NCBI RefSeq assembly: GCF_014270035.1
Contig: NZ_JACNEP010000005.1
Coordinates: 1-64,000, forward strand
Reading direction: 5' to 3'
Length of the DNA: 64,000 nt
Origin: Neptunicella marina
GTDB lineage: Bacteria; Pseudomonadota; Gammaproteobacteria; Enterobacterales; Alteromonadaceae
Both the position numbers and the translations under genes were made by a program. Each line of letters opens with the position of its first letter. Within the stretch, counting starts at the first letter, position 1. Under the pieces are notes generated by a model. That model had not been told where the DNA came from and did not search any database. It saw only the letters and a program-made list of their open reading frames with translations. Below, in pieces: positions 7,180 to 16,137 of this stretch.

Positions 7180-9276
7180 CTAAAACTTATAGCTCATACT
7201 TACCGTGGCATTACGTGGTGCACCGTAATAACCAACCGTTTGCAAACTGTTGATGTACTTTTCATCGGTAATATTGTTAACGTTTAAACGTAACGATAAT
7301 TGTTGATTCACATCCCAGTTGGCGTACATGTTGGCCAGCAGGTAACTGCCTTGTTTAACGTTGTAATCGGTATTTTCGATTTCAGACTGCCAACGACCGC
7401 CCAGACCCAAAGTTAGCTCAGGAACCGCAGGCAAGTTGTAAGCAAACTGGAAACTGACAACATCACGCGGTGCCCATTTATTGGTATCGTTACCCGCTTC
7501 ATCTTCGACATCCAAAGAGGTGTAAGACGCAACCAGCTGTAACGATTCTGTTAGTTTACCTGTTACTTCAATTTCAAAACCATCGGACTCAACACTCACG
7601 CCATTGTAGAAGTACTGGCCGGTATCAGGATTAGTGCCAGCGTAAGCTGCCAGGTTGTCCTGCTCGGCAGTAAAATAGGCTAATGTGGTCAAAATAGTGT
7701 TATCCAGCCACTGTGCTTTTAAACCCGCCTCAAAGTTTTTACCTTTGGTTGGTGCCAGGAACTGACCTTGTTCATCATATTGTTCCTGCGGCTGATAAAC
7801 ATCAGAATAACTGGCGTATACATTTACATCGTCGTTTAACGAGTATGTCGCACCAATATAAGGGCTGGTTTCGCTTTCATCGTTATCGATTACCGCACCA
7901 CTGTTCACACCATTACGTTCAAAATCGATAGCATTAAACCCGGCAACCACAAAAAAGTCGCTGGTCAAGTTGATACGGGTTGAACCAAAATAGCGTTTTA
8001 GCTTTTGTTCCATATCGGAATAAACAACTGGCGCTCCCCAGTCCGGCTCTGGAATCGCATCTAGATCATAGGGAAATGCGGGTGTTGGACCGAAAGCGGG
8101 TGTGTTAGAAAAATCAATCGGATGCTGCCACATGATATCGCTGCTATCTGCGGTGCTAAAACCAAAGTTCGCTTCATGCTGCATACCAAATAACTCAAAA
8201 GTACCGTGCAAACGCGCTTCATATAAATTTGAGTTAACGTCAGAATCATAACGAGCTGGCCAGCCAGAAAGACCCAGATTGGTTTCTTTATCAATCGCGC
8301 CTGAGGCATAGAACAGTTTATCCTGCTCTTCAAAATCACGGCGGTTATAACTTACGGTTAAATCCCAATCCAGTGAAATGGCGTAGTTCAGTTCCACAAA
8401 GGCATTGGTTTTTTCAGTGTCCCACATGGTCCAGTTTTGCGTGGTGGTATCGTGAACATCCCACTCGGCCTGCGTACCATCGGTGTAGTTATAAATCAGG
8501 GCTCCCCACAGGTTACCGTCGGTATTGGCGTCCTGAAAAGAATACCCGGCAGTTATAGTCAGGTTGTCGCTTAACTGACCATCTACTACGCCATAAAGAA
8601 ACGTACGATCATTCTCCAGACCGTGTAAATAAGAGCCCTTGTCTTCTTTGGTGGCAACAAAACGTGCCGCCCAGCTACCGTCTTCAGTAATCAACGCAGA
8701 ATAATCGGCTTGTGCACGTTTAAAACCATAAGATCCAACACTTACACCAACTTCACCACCGTTTTCATTGGTTGGACGTTTACGTACATAGTTAATAGTA
8801 CCGGACGCATTACCGACACCAGTTAACAGGCCGTTCGCGCCACGGATAACTTCAATTTTTTCATAACCAAAAGCTTCTACCGCACCAGTTACGATCCCCC
8901 AGTCGTTAGGTAAACCAACACCATCAATCTGGGTATTTTTAATTTCGAAACCACGCGCCGTATAATTAGTACGGTTTGTTTCCCACTCTTCAACATTCAC
9001 ACCTGTGGCTAAACGCAATGCATCATTAATATTAAATGCACCAAACGCCTGAATTTGCTCATCGGTTAATACAGAAATAGACTGCGGAGTATCCGCAATT
9101 TCCATGGTTAAACCGGTCGCCCCCGCACTGGCACGTTGCTGACGCACACCTACGATACGGATTTGTTCAATTTGCGCATCCTTAGCTTCTTTGGTGTCCT
9201 TACCTGCATCCTGTTGCGCGGTCGCGGTCAGTGCAACCACCAACGGTGACAAGGCGAATAAGTGAGATAGTTTCAT
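7180..9276 (-). CDS. TonB-dependent siderophore receptor
   Basis: Outer-membrane receptor importing ferric siderophores with energy from TonB-ExbBD. 698 residues with a signal peptide ending near residue 20 (LTATAQQ). A plug domain follows, with ADTPQSISVLTDEQIQAFG (about 62-80), the YTARGFEIKNTQIDGVGLP segment and IEVIRGANGLLTGVGNASGT. A 22-strand barrel ends in a C-terminal Phe (MSYKF). The plug pattern places it in the FhuE/FoxA/FpvA siderophore group rather than the sugar-type receptors. A Fur-like box lies about 60 bases upstream, consistent with iron repression. The siderophore cannot be told from sequence. Confidence 0.93.
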   Translation of the reverse strand: MKLSHLFALSPLVVALTATAQQDAGKDTKEAKDAQIEQIRIVGVRQQRASAGATGLTMEIADTPQSISVLTDEQIQAFGAFNINDALRLATGVNVEEWETNRTNYTARGFEIKNTQIDGVGLPNDWGIVTGAVEAFGYEKIEVIRGANGLLTGVGNASGTINYVRKRPTNENGGEVGVSVGSYGFKRAQADYSALITEDGSWAARFVATKEDKGSYLHGLENDRTFLYGVVDGQLSDNLTITAGYSFQDANTDGNLWGALIYNYTDGTQAEWDVHDTTTQNWTMWDTEKTNAFVELNYAISLDWDLTVSYNRRDFEEQDKLFYASGAIDKETNLGLSGWPARYDSDVNSNLYEARLHGTFELFGMQHEANFGFSTADSSDIMWQHPIDFSNTPAFGPTPAFPYDLDAIPEPDWGAPVVYSDMEQKLKRYFGSTRINLTSDFFVVAGFNAIDFERNGVNSGAVIDNDESETSPYIGATYSLNDDVNVYASYSDVYQPQEQYDEQGQFLAPTKGKNFEAGLKAQWLDNTILTTLAYFTAEQDNLAAYAGTNPDTGQYFYNGVSVESDGFEIEVTGKLTESLQLVASYTSLDVEDEAGNDTNKWAPRDVVSFQFAYNLPAVPELTLGLGGRWQSEIENTDYNVKQGSYLLANMYANWDVNQQLSLRLNVNNITDEKYINSLQTVGYYGAPRNATVSMSYKF

Positions 9277-9335
9277 GGATTCCTCAGTTAGTGTTTTTAA
9301 GCTGGCGGCAGTATAACGCTAACAAAATGCTTTTT

Positions 9336-9356
9336 AAATGATAATTGTTATCATTT
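9336..9356 (-). promoter_or_regulatory. Fur box
   Basis: AAATGATAA-TTG-TTATCATTT is a perfect 9+3+9 palindrome closely resembling the Fur consensus (GATAATGATAATCATTATC). It sits 59 bases before the siderophore-receptor start, a normal place for iron-dependent repression. Confidence 0.85.
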
Positions 9357-9482
9357 ATATAAAGATTAGTAATTTTATAAGCAACAGAGGTTATTTATAT
9401 AGCGACAGATACAAACGGTATTTTTGATCTAACGGATGAAAATGCAATCTGGCGCGAGGTAAACCAGCCCCATACGGCAGGG

Positions 9483-9980
9483 CTAGTCTGGCTTGTTAAG
9501 GTTATGGCGGGTATCGCTTTTATCCACATATTCGCCTTCAATTACATCACCCTGTTCTGAAGATTGCTGCGAATAAAATTCCTGCGTTGTTTGCTGATTA
9601 AACCCCTGCTGAGCTGAGTAAACCGCCCGAATTTGCATGCGGCTTAATAAAGCTTTAGCAATAGCAGGACGTGTTACCGGCAAACATAACAACAATCCAA
9701 ATGCGTCAGTAATAAACCCCGGAGTAACCAGTAAAACACCGGCAATGACTAACAACAAACCTTCTGCCATTTCCTGTCCGGGTAACTGTCCACTACGCAT
9801 TTTAGTTTGCGCCTGAAACAAGGTGGCGAGTCCTTGCTGGCGCACCAGATAAGAGCCCAGAATAGCGGTTAAGATCACGATGGCGACAGTGTTCCAGCCA
9901 CCAATTTGCTCACCTACATTGACCAGTAAGCTAATTTCAATGATTGGCATAATCGCAAATAATAAAAACAGTTTGCCCAA
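9483..9980 (-). CDS. fxsA: FxsA family membrane protein
   Basis: Inner-membrane protein of the FxsA family (E. coli FxsA relieves phage T7 exclusion by F when overproduced; its normal role is unclear). From the TTG at 9980 it has 165 residues: LGKLFLLFAIMPIIEISLLV, a Gly-rich loop region, the EGLLLVIAGVLLVTPGFITD block and a polar tail. I chose the TTG because an AGGA site precedes it by seven bases and family proteins begin right at this helix. The longer ATG frame (10031) has no ribosome site and adds 17 unrelated residues. In E. coli fxsA also lies close to groESL. Confidence 0.85.
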   Translation of the reverse strand: MGKLFLLFAIMPIIEISLLVNVGEQIGGWNTVAIVILTAILGSYLVRQQGLATLFQAQTKMRSGQLPGQEMAEGLLLVIAGVLLVTPGFITDAFGLLLCLPVTRPAIAKALLSRMQIRAVYSAQQGFNQQTTQEFYSQQSSEQGDVIEGEYVDKSDTRHNLNKPD

Positions 9981-10051
9981 AATAATGTCCTGATTCAGAT
10001 ACTGAAAGGTTGATATGCGGTTTAAACGCATAAACCCAATTCAGTAAAAGG

Positions 10052-11485
10052 TTACAAAATATGTGTCAGGGTTTGGATAGCAGGTTTAATATCTTCAACC
10101 TTTATATGCCCAAACCCCAACACCAGTAAATTTTCAGCTGATGCACCCGGGCTAAATTGCTGGCTGGTATGCACCTTTATATTGTGTGCTTTGGCGATGC
10201 CAATGATATCAGTTTTTGCCTGAACACCCGATAAACGTATAGCTACATGCACACCTGCAATAATCGGAATCACCTGCCATTGCTGATTGGAATACTGCCG
10301 TATACAGTCGATTATTGCCTGATAACGTTCGCGATAAACCCGACGCATACGACGCAGATGCTTAAGTAAAAAACCTTCACCAATAAATTGCGCAAGTGCA
10401 TGTTGAGTCACACAACTGCTATGCCAGTCGCTGTGCTGGCGTGCTTTTACCATTGCGCAGCGCGCCCAGTCGGGTACAACAACAAATCCCAGTCTTAAGT
10501 CTGGCAACATGCACTTGGCAAAGGTTCCCACGTAAAACACATTATCGCTGTGATCGTGCGATTTCAGGGCGTCGATTGGTCGTCCGGTCAGGCGAAACTC
10601 ACTGTCATAATCATCTTCGATAATCACTTTATTGCCCTGATGTGCCCAATTTAACAGCAATTGCCTGCGATGAGCTGACATTGCCACACCAGTGGGAAAC
10701 TGATGTGACGGTGTCACGTAAATGATATCGACATCCTGTGGAATATCGCTGACACAGATGCCCTCGTAATCCACGGCGATATCACGAATAAGCGCACCGG
10801 CTGCCTTAAATGCCATACGTACCATTGGGTATCCGGGCGATTCCAGCCCAACCACCGTTTTTCCCGGCTCAACTAACAAACGACTGATAAGATCAAACGC
10901 TTGCTGTGCCCCCTGGGTGATCACAATTTGTTGTGCGCCACAAGCAACAGCACGGGATTGAGAAACAAAGTGTGCAATCGCCTGACGCAAAGACAATATG
11001 CCTTGAGCGTCATCTTTCGCCAGTTGTTGATGAGCCTGCAACCCCGATGCTTTGCGTAAACAGCGTTGCCAGTAATGAAATGGGAACTCACTAATATCCG
11101 GCTGACCAACCGCAAAATCATATTGATAGGCATGGTCATCACTGGCTGAAAATAAACTGGCTTGCTGCCAGTAACGCCGCAGTCTTTTATCCTGAGGTTG
11201 TAGCCCTGAATTGTTGGTCTGGCGTTGCGCAATATTGGCAACAAAGGTACCCGCTCCGGTTTTACTGACTAAATAGCCCTGACTAACCAGTGCATCGTAA
11301 CAGGCAACAACACTATTACGCGCTATACTAAGCTGGCTGGCAAGCACTCTGGAAGCCGGCATTTTCTCACCGGATTTAAGTCTGCCCTGGATGATGGCAT
11401 CGGTTAATACACGTTGCAGCTGCTGCTGAATTTGACCACGTTGAAGTTGTTCAGGCGAAAACGCCAGCTCAAAAATTGGTTCCAT
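10052..11485 (-). CDS. MocR-type GntR/aminotransferase regulator
   Basis: A 477-residue transcription factor. An N-terminal GntR winged helix (QQQLQRVLTDAIIQGRLKSG, and MPASRVLASQLSIARNSVVA as recognition region, residues 17-62) is joined by a linker to a fold-type-I aminotransferase domain. PLP-binding features include NVFYVGTFAKCMLPDLRLGF, where the Lys should form the Schiff base, and YVTPSHQFPTG. MocR proteins use PLP or an amino-acid ligand as effector; PdxR is one subgroup. The target is unknown, but the gene is divergent from the thioredoxin-fold gene at 11567. Confidence 0.9.
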   Translation of the reverse strand: MEPIFELAFSPEQLQRGQIQQQLQRVLTDAIIQGRLKSGEKMPASRVLASQLSIARNSVVACYDALVSQGYLVSKTGAGTFVANIAQRQTNNSGLQPQDKRLRRYWQQASLFSASDDHAYQYDFAVGQPDISEFPFHYWQRCLRKASGLQAHQQLAKDDAQGILSLRQAIAHFVSQSRAVACGAQQIVITQGAQQAFDLISRLLVEPGKTVVGLESPGYPMVRMAFKAAGALIRDIAVDYEGICVSDIPQDVDIIYVTPSHQFPTGVAMSAHRRQLLLNWAHQGNKVIIEDDYDSEFRLTGRPIDALKSHDHSDNVFYVGTFAKCMLPDLRLGFVVVPDWARCAMVKARQHSDWHSSCVTQHALAQFIGEGFLLKHLRRMRRVYRERYQAIIDCIRQYSNQQWQVIPIIAGVHVAIRLSGVQAKTDIIGIAKAHNIKVHTSQQFSPGASAENLLVLGFGHIKVEDIKPAIQTLTHIL

Positions 11486-11566
11486 TAAATTGCTCAGAAT
11501 CGGCTCTTCTACAAAACCAATTTATCGCACAAACTAACAGCATCATAATTAAATTAGGATCAGCAC

Positions 11567-12472
11567 ATGAAAAAATATGTTCTATTACTGTTGATGTTTT
11601 GCTCGTGGCAACTGGTGGCCAAAAACATGGATTTGGAGCAAATTAAGCTCCAAATTGCAGGTAAACAGGTCTCACTCAAGCAACTGAGCAAGGGTAAACC
11701 TCTTTACCTTAAATTCTGGGCCACCTGGTGTAAGCCGTGTATGCAACAGATGCCACATTATTCACATGCTTACCAAAAGTTTGGCAAAGATATTCAGTTT
11801 GTTTCGATCAATATCGATATTAACGAAACACCTGAGGCGGTTGCAGCAGTGATCAACAAACATCATTTGACCATGCCGCAAACCAGGGACACCAATAAAT
11901 ATCTGGCTAACTTATTCCATATGAATGGCACGCCTTACCATGTATTACTTAATGCTAACGCTACCATAGTGCACACCGGCAACGATGCCGATGAAGAGTT
12001 GGACCGCAAACTGGCGTTACTTGCTGCACATAAAGCAGGTGATTTACCCGCCATTAGCCTGACCGACAGTGCTGGAAAAGAAGCCACCCTGTCGTTTGAT
12101 GATGGCCAAACCCATATCCTGTTTTTCACCGCGACCTGGTGCGATTGGTATTTGGCCGACACGCGCCCGCAAATGGCAAAAGCCTGTGCTAAAGCCACTA
12201 ATGTGTTAGAGCAATGGCATCAGCAGCATAATCAGGCACCTTTGCAAGCCATTGTAAATCACTTATGGACAGGTGCCGAAGACGTCAAACAATTCAGTGA
12301 CAAATTTTCACTGCATTATCCGGTGGCACTAGATCACTCTGGCGATTTGTTCTTTAGCTTTTCAATCAGTCAATTACCTACCCTGATTGTGATTAAAAAT
12401 GGTGAAGAAGTACTTCGCACCAACAAGGTCGAATCCTTACAACAACTTACTGATCTGTTAGCTGACTATTAA
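11567..12472 (+). CDS. Secreted double thioredoxin-fold protein (TlpA-like)
   Basis: A 301-residue protein with an N-terminal signal peptide (about residues 1-19). The first TlpA/ResA-like domain has an intact redox site WATWCKPC (Cys55, Cys58) and a cis-Pro region MNGTPYHVLL. The second repeats the fold (FFTATWCDWYLADTRPQM) but keeps only one Cys (Cys192-Asp-Trp-Tyr195), so it probably cannot do dithiol exchange. Its own cis-Pro strand (SQLPTLIVIKNGEEVL) follows. It likely works as a periplasmic thiol reductase, perhaps fed by DsbD encoded 480 bases downstream; the partner link is inference. The gene ends at its own terminator. Confidence 0.82.
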   Translation: MKKYVLLLLMFCSWQLVAKNMDLEQIKLQIAGKQVSLKQLSKGKPLYLKFWATWCKPCMQQMPHYSHAYQKFGKDIQFVSINIDINETPEAVAAVINKHHLTMPQTRDTNKYLANLFHMNGTPYHVLLNANATIVHTGNDADEELDRKLALLAAHKAGDLPAISLTDSAGKEATLSFDDGQTHILFFTATWCDWYLADTRPQMAKACAKATNVLEQWHQQHNQAPLQAIVNHLWTGAEDVKQFSDKFSLHYPVALDHSGDLFFSFSISQLPTLIVIKNGEEVLRTNKVESLQQLTDLLADY

Positions 12473-12479
12473 TTATTAG

Positions 12480-12521
12480 AAGCACAAGTCACTGCCAAAG
12501 CGCGGTAGCTTGTGCTTTTTT
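12480..12521 (+). terminator. Terminator after the TlpA-like gene
   Basis: AAGCACAAG and CTTGTGCTT form a nine-base-pair stem around a 20-base loop, followed by a T-run, eight bases past the stop. Confidence 0.75.
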
Positions 12522-12606
12522 GTCACAGGTTCAAACAGGCTTAACTGGCCTTTAGCACGCTAATAATGGTAAAAATCACGAAATATTTTTTGCACGGAGC
12601 AGGTCT

Positions 12607-12927
12607 GTGAGCAGTGAGTTTTGTTTAATTTTATGCACATGCCCCACCAAAGAGGTGGCCAGAGCCATCGCCCATCAGGCGCTGCAACAAAAGCTGGCTG
12701 CCTGTATCAATATTATTGATGGTGTGGAATCTATTTACCTGTGGCAAGGTCAGATTGAACAGGAAAAAGAATGTCAGATGCTGATTAAATCCCGACGGGA
12801 TAAATCAGATGACCTGTTTAAGTTAGTGTTAAGCCTGCATCCTTATGATGTACCGGAATGGGTGATACTCCCCATAGATTCACTAAGCGTTGACTACCAG
12901 CAATGGCTGAATGCCAGCCTTGATTAA
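12607..12927 (+). CDS. cutA: Divalent-cation tolerance protein CutA
   Basis: A 106-residue member of the trimeric CutA family, linked genetically to copper tolerance; its biochemical role is unsettled. Family signatures are clear: LILCTCPTKEVARAIAHQAL near the start, KLAACINIIDGVESIYLWQG at residues 30-49, and LHPYDVPEWVILPID at 77-91. It starts at GTG (12607) with an upstream GGAGCAGG. It is followed after 27 bases by dsbD on the same strand; cutA-dsbD is a common operon in gammaproteobacteria. Confidence 0.95.
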   Translation: MSSEFCLILCTCPTKEVARAIAHQALQQKLAACINIIDGVESIYLWQGQIEQEKECQMLIKSRRDKSDDLFKLVLSLHPYDVPEWVILPIDSLSVDYQQWLNASLD

Positions 12928-12954
12928 CTAAATGAGAATATAAGGATAAAGACC

Positions 12955-14832
12955 TTGTTAAGAGTTTTATTTTTGTTTGCGGTGTTATTAACACAACCTG
13001 CCTGGTCGCAGGTATCCAGCCCAATCGATTCCTTATTATCCGATGAGCCACAGTTTTTACCGGTTGATCAGGCTTTCGCTTTTGATTTCAAACAAAATGG
13101 TCAAAAGCTGGTACTCAGTTTTGATATTGCTGAAGGGTATTACCTGTATAAAAAGCAATTTAAATATGTGATCAAAGATGCGGAACTAAGTGAACCAAGC
13201 TATCCAAAAGGTGATGATCACGAAGACGAATTTTTTGGCAAATCGGAAGTATTTCGTGGCAATTTGCCCATCAGCTTTGAAGTAATTAATGCAGTAAAAG
13301 ATGCCGTGGTTAAAATTCGTTATCAGGGCTGTGCTGAGGCGGGTTTATGTTACCCCCCCACCACCAAAGTTATATATTTAACGGCGGTGCGTTTTAATGA
13401 AGGCATTACATCTGGTAAAGACAAAAAGCAGATGTCGTTAGCTGACATTGCTAAAAACAAACAGCACAGCTCAGCCACACAAGATAAGAACACTGAACAG
13501 CCTGACACTGAACAAACCACAACCGCGCAAGCAGCACCACAACAGCAATCTCAACAATTTGATTTAGCCGAGCAGCTTACCTCGAAAGACAATTTAGCCT
13601 TAACCCTGTTACTGTTTGTTGGACTGGGTATTTTACTGGCGTTCACTCCTTGTGTTTTCCCTATGTACCCTATTTTATCGGCGTTGGTATTAGGTCAGAA
13701 CAAAAACAGCGGGCTGGCTAAAACCTTCACCTTAAGCTTTGTATATGTGCAGGGTATGGCGCTGACCTACTCTTTACTGGGATTAGTGGTCGCATCCGCA
13801 GGTGTGCAGTTTCAGGCAGCATTGCAACACCCGGCTATTTTATGGGTTTTAATCGCCATATTTGTGTTACTGGCGTTAGTGATGTTTGGCGCATGGGAAT
13901 TGCAACTGCCAAGCAAATGGCAGGAAAAACTGAACGCCTTTAGCAACAAACAAACCGCAGGTAGTTTGGCTGGGGTATTTGTGATGGGTGCCATTTCTGG
14001 TCTGGTTGCTTCGCCTTGTACCACCGCCCCGCTTACCGGTATTTTATTGTTTGTCGCGCAAAGTGGTGATTTAACCTTAGGTTTTGCGGCGCTTTATATG
14101 CTGAGTCTTGGCATGGGTATTCCACTGATTTTGTTTGCGTTAACCAGTGGTAAGTTACTGCCTAAAGCGGGCAACTGGATGAATATTGTTAAAGCCACCT
14201 TTGGTTTTATGATGCTGGCTGTGGCATTACTGTTTGTTGAACGTATGTTCGACAACCTGTTTACCACCCTCGCCTGGTCATTACTCGGTTTGGCATTATT
14301 TAGTTACTGGAGCATGCACAACAATGCCAGTGCCAGTAGCCCGTTAAAATTTGTCAGAACTGTAGTGATTTTTATCGGTCTGTTTGGCAGCGCTATGTAT
14401 GGTTACCAAACCCTGTTTGGCAGCAGTCAGCCTGTGCACTCTGCGGTTTCAGGTGAAGAAGCCCCGGAGCTGGCATTTGTCAGGGTTAAAAACCTCGAAG
14501 ATTTTGAGCAAAAACTGGCAGAAGCTAATGCGCAGGGCAAATCAGTGATGATCGATTTGTATGCCGACTGGTGTGTTGCCTGTAAGGAATTCGAGAAATA
14601 CACCTTCCCGGATATTGAAGTACGTAAAGCACTGCGTAATACCGTGGTCATGCAAATCGACTTAACCGATAATACGCCCACTAATTTGGGCTTTCAGGAA
14701 CATTTTGCGATTTTAGGTTTACCGACAATTTTATTGTTCGACAGCCAGGGTAAAGAGTTAACCCAGGCGCGCATTACTGGCTTTATGAAACCCGCAGCCT
14801 TTAGCGCGCACTTAAATCATCACCTCAAATAA
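12955..14832 (+). CDS. dsbD: Thiol:disulfide interchange protein DsbD
   Basis: Carries electrons from cytoplasmic thioredoxin across the inner membrane to periplasmic partners such as DsbC and cytochrome-maturation proteins. 625 residues from a TTG start with an AAGGA site. The order is: signal peptide; alpha domain with Cys126 and Cys132 (CAEAGLCYPP); eight-helix beta domain with Cys233 (TPCVFP) and Cys355 (SPCTTAP); C-terminal thioredoxin domain with Cys540-Val-Ala-Cys543. All three redox pairs are present. It converges with nagR, only four bases apart. Confidence 0.96.
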   Translation: MLRVLFLFAVLLTQPAWSQVSSPIDSLLSDEPQFLPVDQAFAFDFKQNGQKLVLSFDIAEGYYLYKKQFKYVIKDAELSEPSYPKGDDHEDEFFGKSEVFRGNLPISFEVINAVKDAVVKIRYQGCAEAGLCYPPTTKVIYLTAVRFNEGITSGKDKKQMSLADIAKNKQHSSATQDKNTEQPDTEQTTTAQAAPQQQSQQFDLAEQLTSKDNLALTLLLFVGLGILLAFTPCVFPMYPILSALVLGQNKNSGLAKTFTLSFVYVQGMALTYSLLGLVVASAGVQFQAALQHPAILWVLIAIFVLLALVMFGAWELQLPSKWQEKLNAFSNKQTAGSLAGVFVMGAISGLVASPCTTAPLTGILLFVAQSGDLTLGFAALYMLSLGMGIPLILFALTSGKLLPKAGNWMNIVKATFGFMMLAVALLFVERMFDNLFTTLAWSLLGLALFSYWSMHNNASASSPLKFVRTVVIFIGLFGSAMYGYQTLFGSSQPVHSAVSGEEAPELAFVRVKNLEDFEQKLAEANAQGKSVMIDLYADWCVACKEFEKYTFPDIEVRKALRNTVVMQIDLTDNTPTNLGFQEHFAILGLPTILLFDSQGKELTQARITGFMKPAAFSAHLNHHLK

Positions 14833-14836
14833 TCTC

Positions 14837-15874
14837 TTATTCCGCGAGTCGCTCTGTTGACTCGCGGACCACCAGATGTGGCTGGAAGTGTTGGTGAGCG
14901 ATCTTACTGCTGCCACCTTTACCACTGCGTTGCGCAATAATATGCGAAATTAACGAAGACGAAGCTTTACGCGCAATCACACTAATGGGTTGTGCCGCCG
15001 TGGTCAATTTTGGCCAGGTCTGACGCGAAAACGGGCTATCCTCAAATCCGGCAATCGACAGTTTCTCTGGCACTGACACCCCCATTAAACGTGCAGCAAA
15101 TAATGCACCAGCCGCAATTTCATCGTTACAGGAAAAAATAGCAGTGGGTGGCTCTGGCAGATTTAATAAATATTGTGCACCTTCCACCCCGGTTTTAAAC
15201 GAGTACTGACCTTCGAATATATAATCGGGGTTGGGTGTAATGCCATGTTTTTCCAGCGCTTCCAAATAACCGTTTTTACGTTCATCTGTTGATCTGTGCC
15301 CTTTATCACCACTGATAAAGGCAATTTTTCGGTGATCCAGACTGATCAAATGTTCGGTAATTTCCAGTGCCGCTGCATGGTCGTGTATAAATACACAAGG
15401 TGAAGTTTCGCCTTCTTCATTGGCACCCGATACCACACGCACAAAATTGACATCCATCTGCTCCAGTGCATCCAGCACTTCAGGCATTTCCGACAGTGGC
15501 GGGGAAATAATTAAACCCGCTAATTGTGAACGAATCACCATCATGCGGATTTCATCAACAATATTCGGACTGGCGGCATTACAGGGGTGAATAATCAGTT
15601 CATAACCTTTTTCCCGGCATTCACTTAAAATACCGTTTTGCATATCAATCACATAATAAGCGTTAGGGTTATCATAAACATAACCTAACGCATATGAGCG
15701 GGTTCCGGCCAGATTACGTGCGGCATGATTAGGCTGATAATTAAGTGTTGCTATAGCTTCCGAGACTTTTTTGAGCGTATCGGCACGAACCGACCCTTCC
15801 TGATTAATGACGCGTGAAACCGTTTTTATTGATACGCCGGCCAGTTCGGCCACATCTTTTATTGTTGATTTCAT
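14837..15874 (-). CDS. nagR: LacI-family repressor of GlcNAc genes (NagR type)
   Basis: A 345-residue LacI/GalR regulator. The N-terminal HTH (IKDVAELAGVSIKTVSRVIN, residues 4-23) is followed by the hinge helix (YQPNHAARNLAG) and a periplasmic-binding-like ligand domain (GYVYDNPNAYYVIDMQNGIL, IFSCNDEIAAGALFAA). In Shewanella and other Alteromonadales a LacI-family NagR controls GlcNAc use through an AATGACA-type palindrome. Five such sites surround the nag genes here and none precedes this gene, so assignment as NagR follows from context. The inducer is likely a GlcNAc catabolite. Confidence 0.88.
   Translation of the reverse strand: MKSTIKDVAELAGVSIKTVSRVINQEGSVRADTLKKVSEAIATLNYQPNHAARNLAGTRSYALGYVYDNPNAYYVIDMQNGILSECREKGYELIIHPCNAASPNIVDEIRMMVIRSQLAGLIISPPLSEMPEVLDALEQMDVNFVRVVSGANEEGETSPCVFIHDHAAALEITEHLISLDHRKIAFISGDKGHRSTDERKNGYLEALEKHGITPNPDYIFEGQYSFKTGVEGAQYLLNLPEPPTAIFSCNDEIAAGALFAARLMGVSVPEKLSIAGFEDSPFSRQTWPKLTTAAQPISVIARKASSSLISHIIAQRSGKGGSSKIAHQHFQPHLVVRESTERLAE
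14841..14868. terminator. Hairpin inside the nagR 3' end
   Basis: TCCGCGAGTC and GACTCGCGGA form a perfect ten-base-pair stem around GCTCTGTT. It overlaps the last nagR codons, where dsbD and nagR converge with four bases between them. There is no T-run, so it is at most a weak bidirectional terminator or mRNA 3' stabiliser. Confidence 0.4.
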
Positions 15875-16030
15875 TTAGTTTCCCGGTTGAATGATCCGTT
15901 TAGGGGCGTTACTTGCTCTGCTTTAGCGAGCAGTTATTATCCGCAATCTGTAACCTATGTTGAAGCAAATTGTAAGATAATTGTAATTATCCATTGCGTT
16001 CTAAAAATCGCTGTTGTAAATTTAACCAAT

Positions 16031-16048
16031 AATGACAACGCTGTCATG
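16031..16048. promoter_or_regulatory. NagR operator 1
   Basis: AATGACAACGCTGTCATG, 17 of 18 positions identical to the repeated palindrome of this regulon. It lies 90 bases before the TonB-receptor start and 157 before nagR. Confidence 0.85.
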
Positions 16049-16095
16049 TGTTTTTCACATTAACAGGTAGCCCGTTGTCATTTTAAAAAAAGCCA

Positions 16096-16113
16096 AATGA
16101 CAGCGCTGTCATT
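16096..16113. promoter_or_regulatory. NagR operator 2
   Basis: AATGACAGCGCTGTCATT is a perfect palindrome, 24 bases before the receptor start, where it would overlap the promoter or leader. An extra half-site TTGTCATT occurs just before it (16075-16082). Two operators suggest tight or looped repression of the receptor. Confidence 0.88.
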
Positions 16114-16137
16114 TATAATAAAAATGAGGATACAACA

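Noticed and set aside
8061-8339. Alternative frames inside the siderophore receptor and other long genes
   Set aside because: They are shadows of long coding regions without start sites or homology features.
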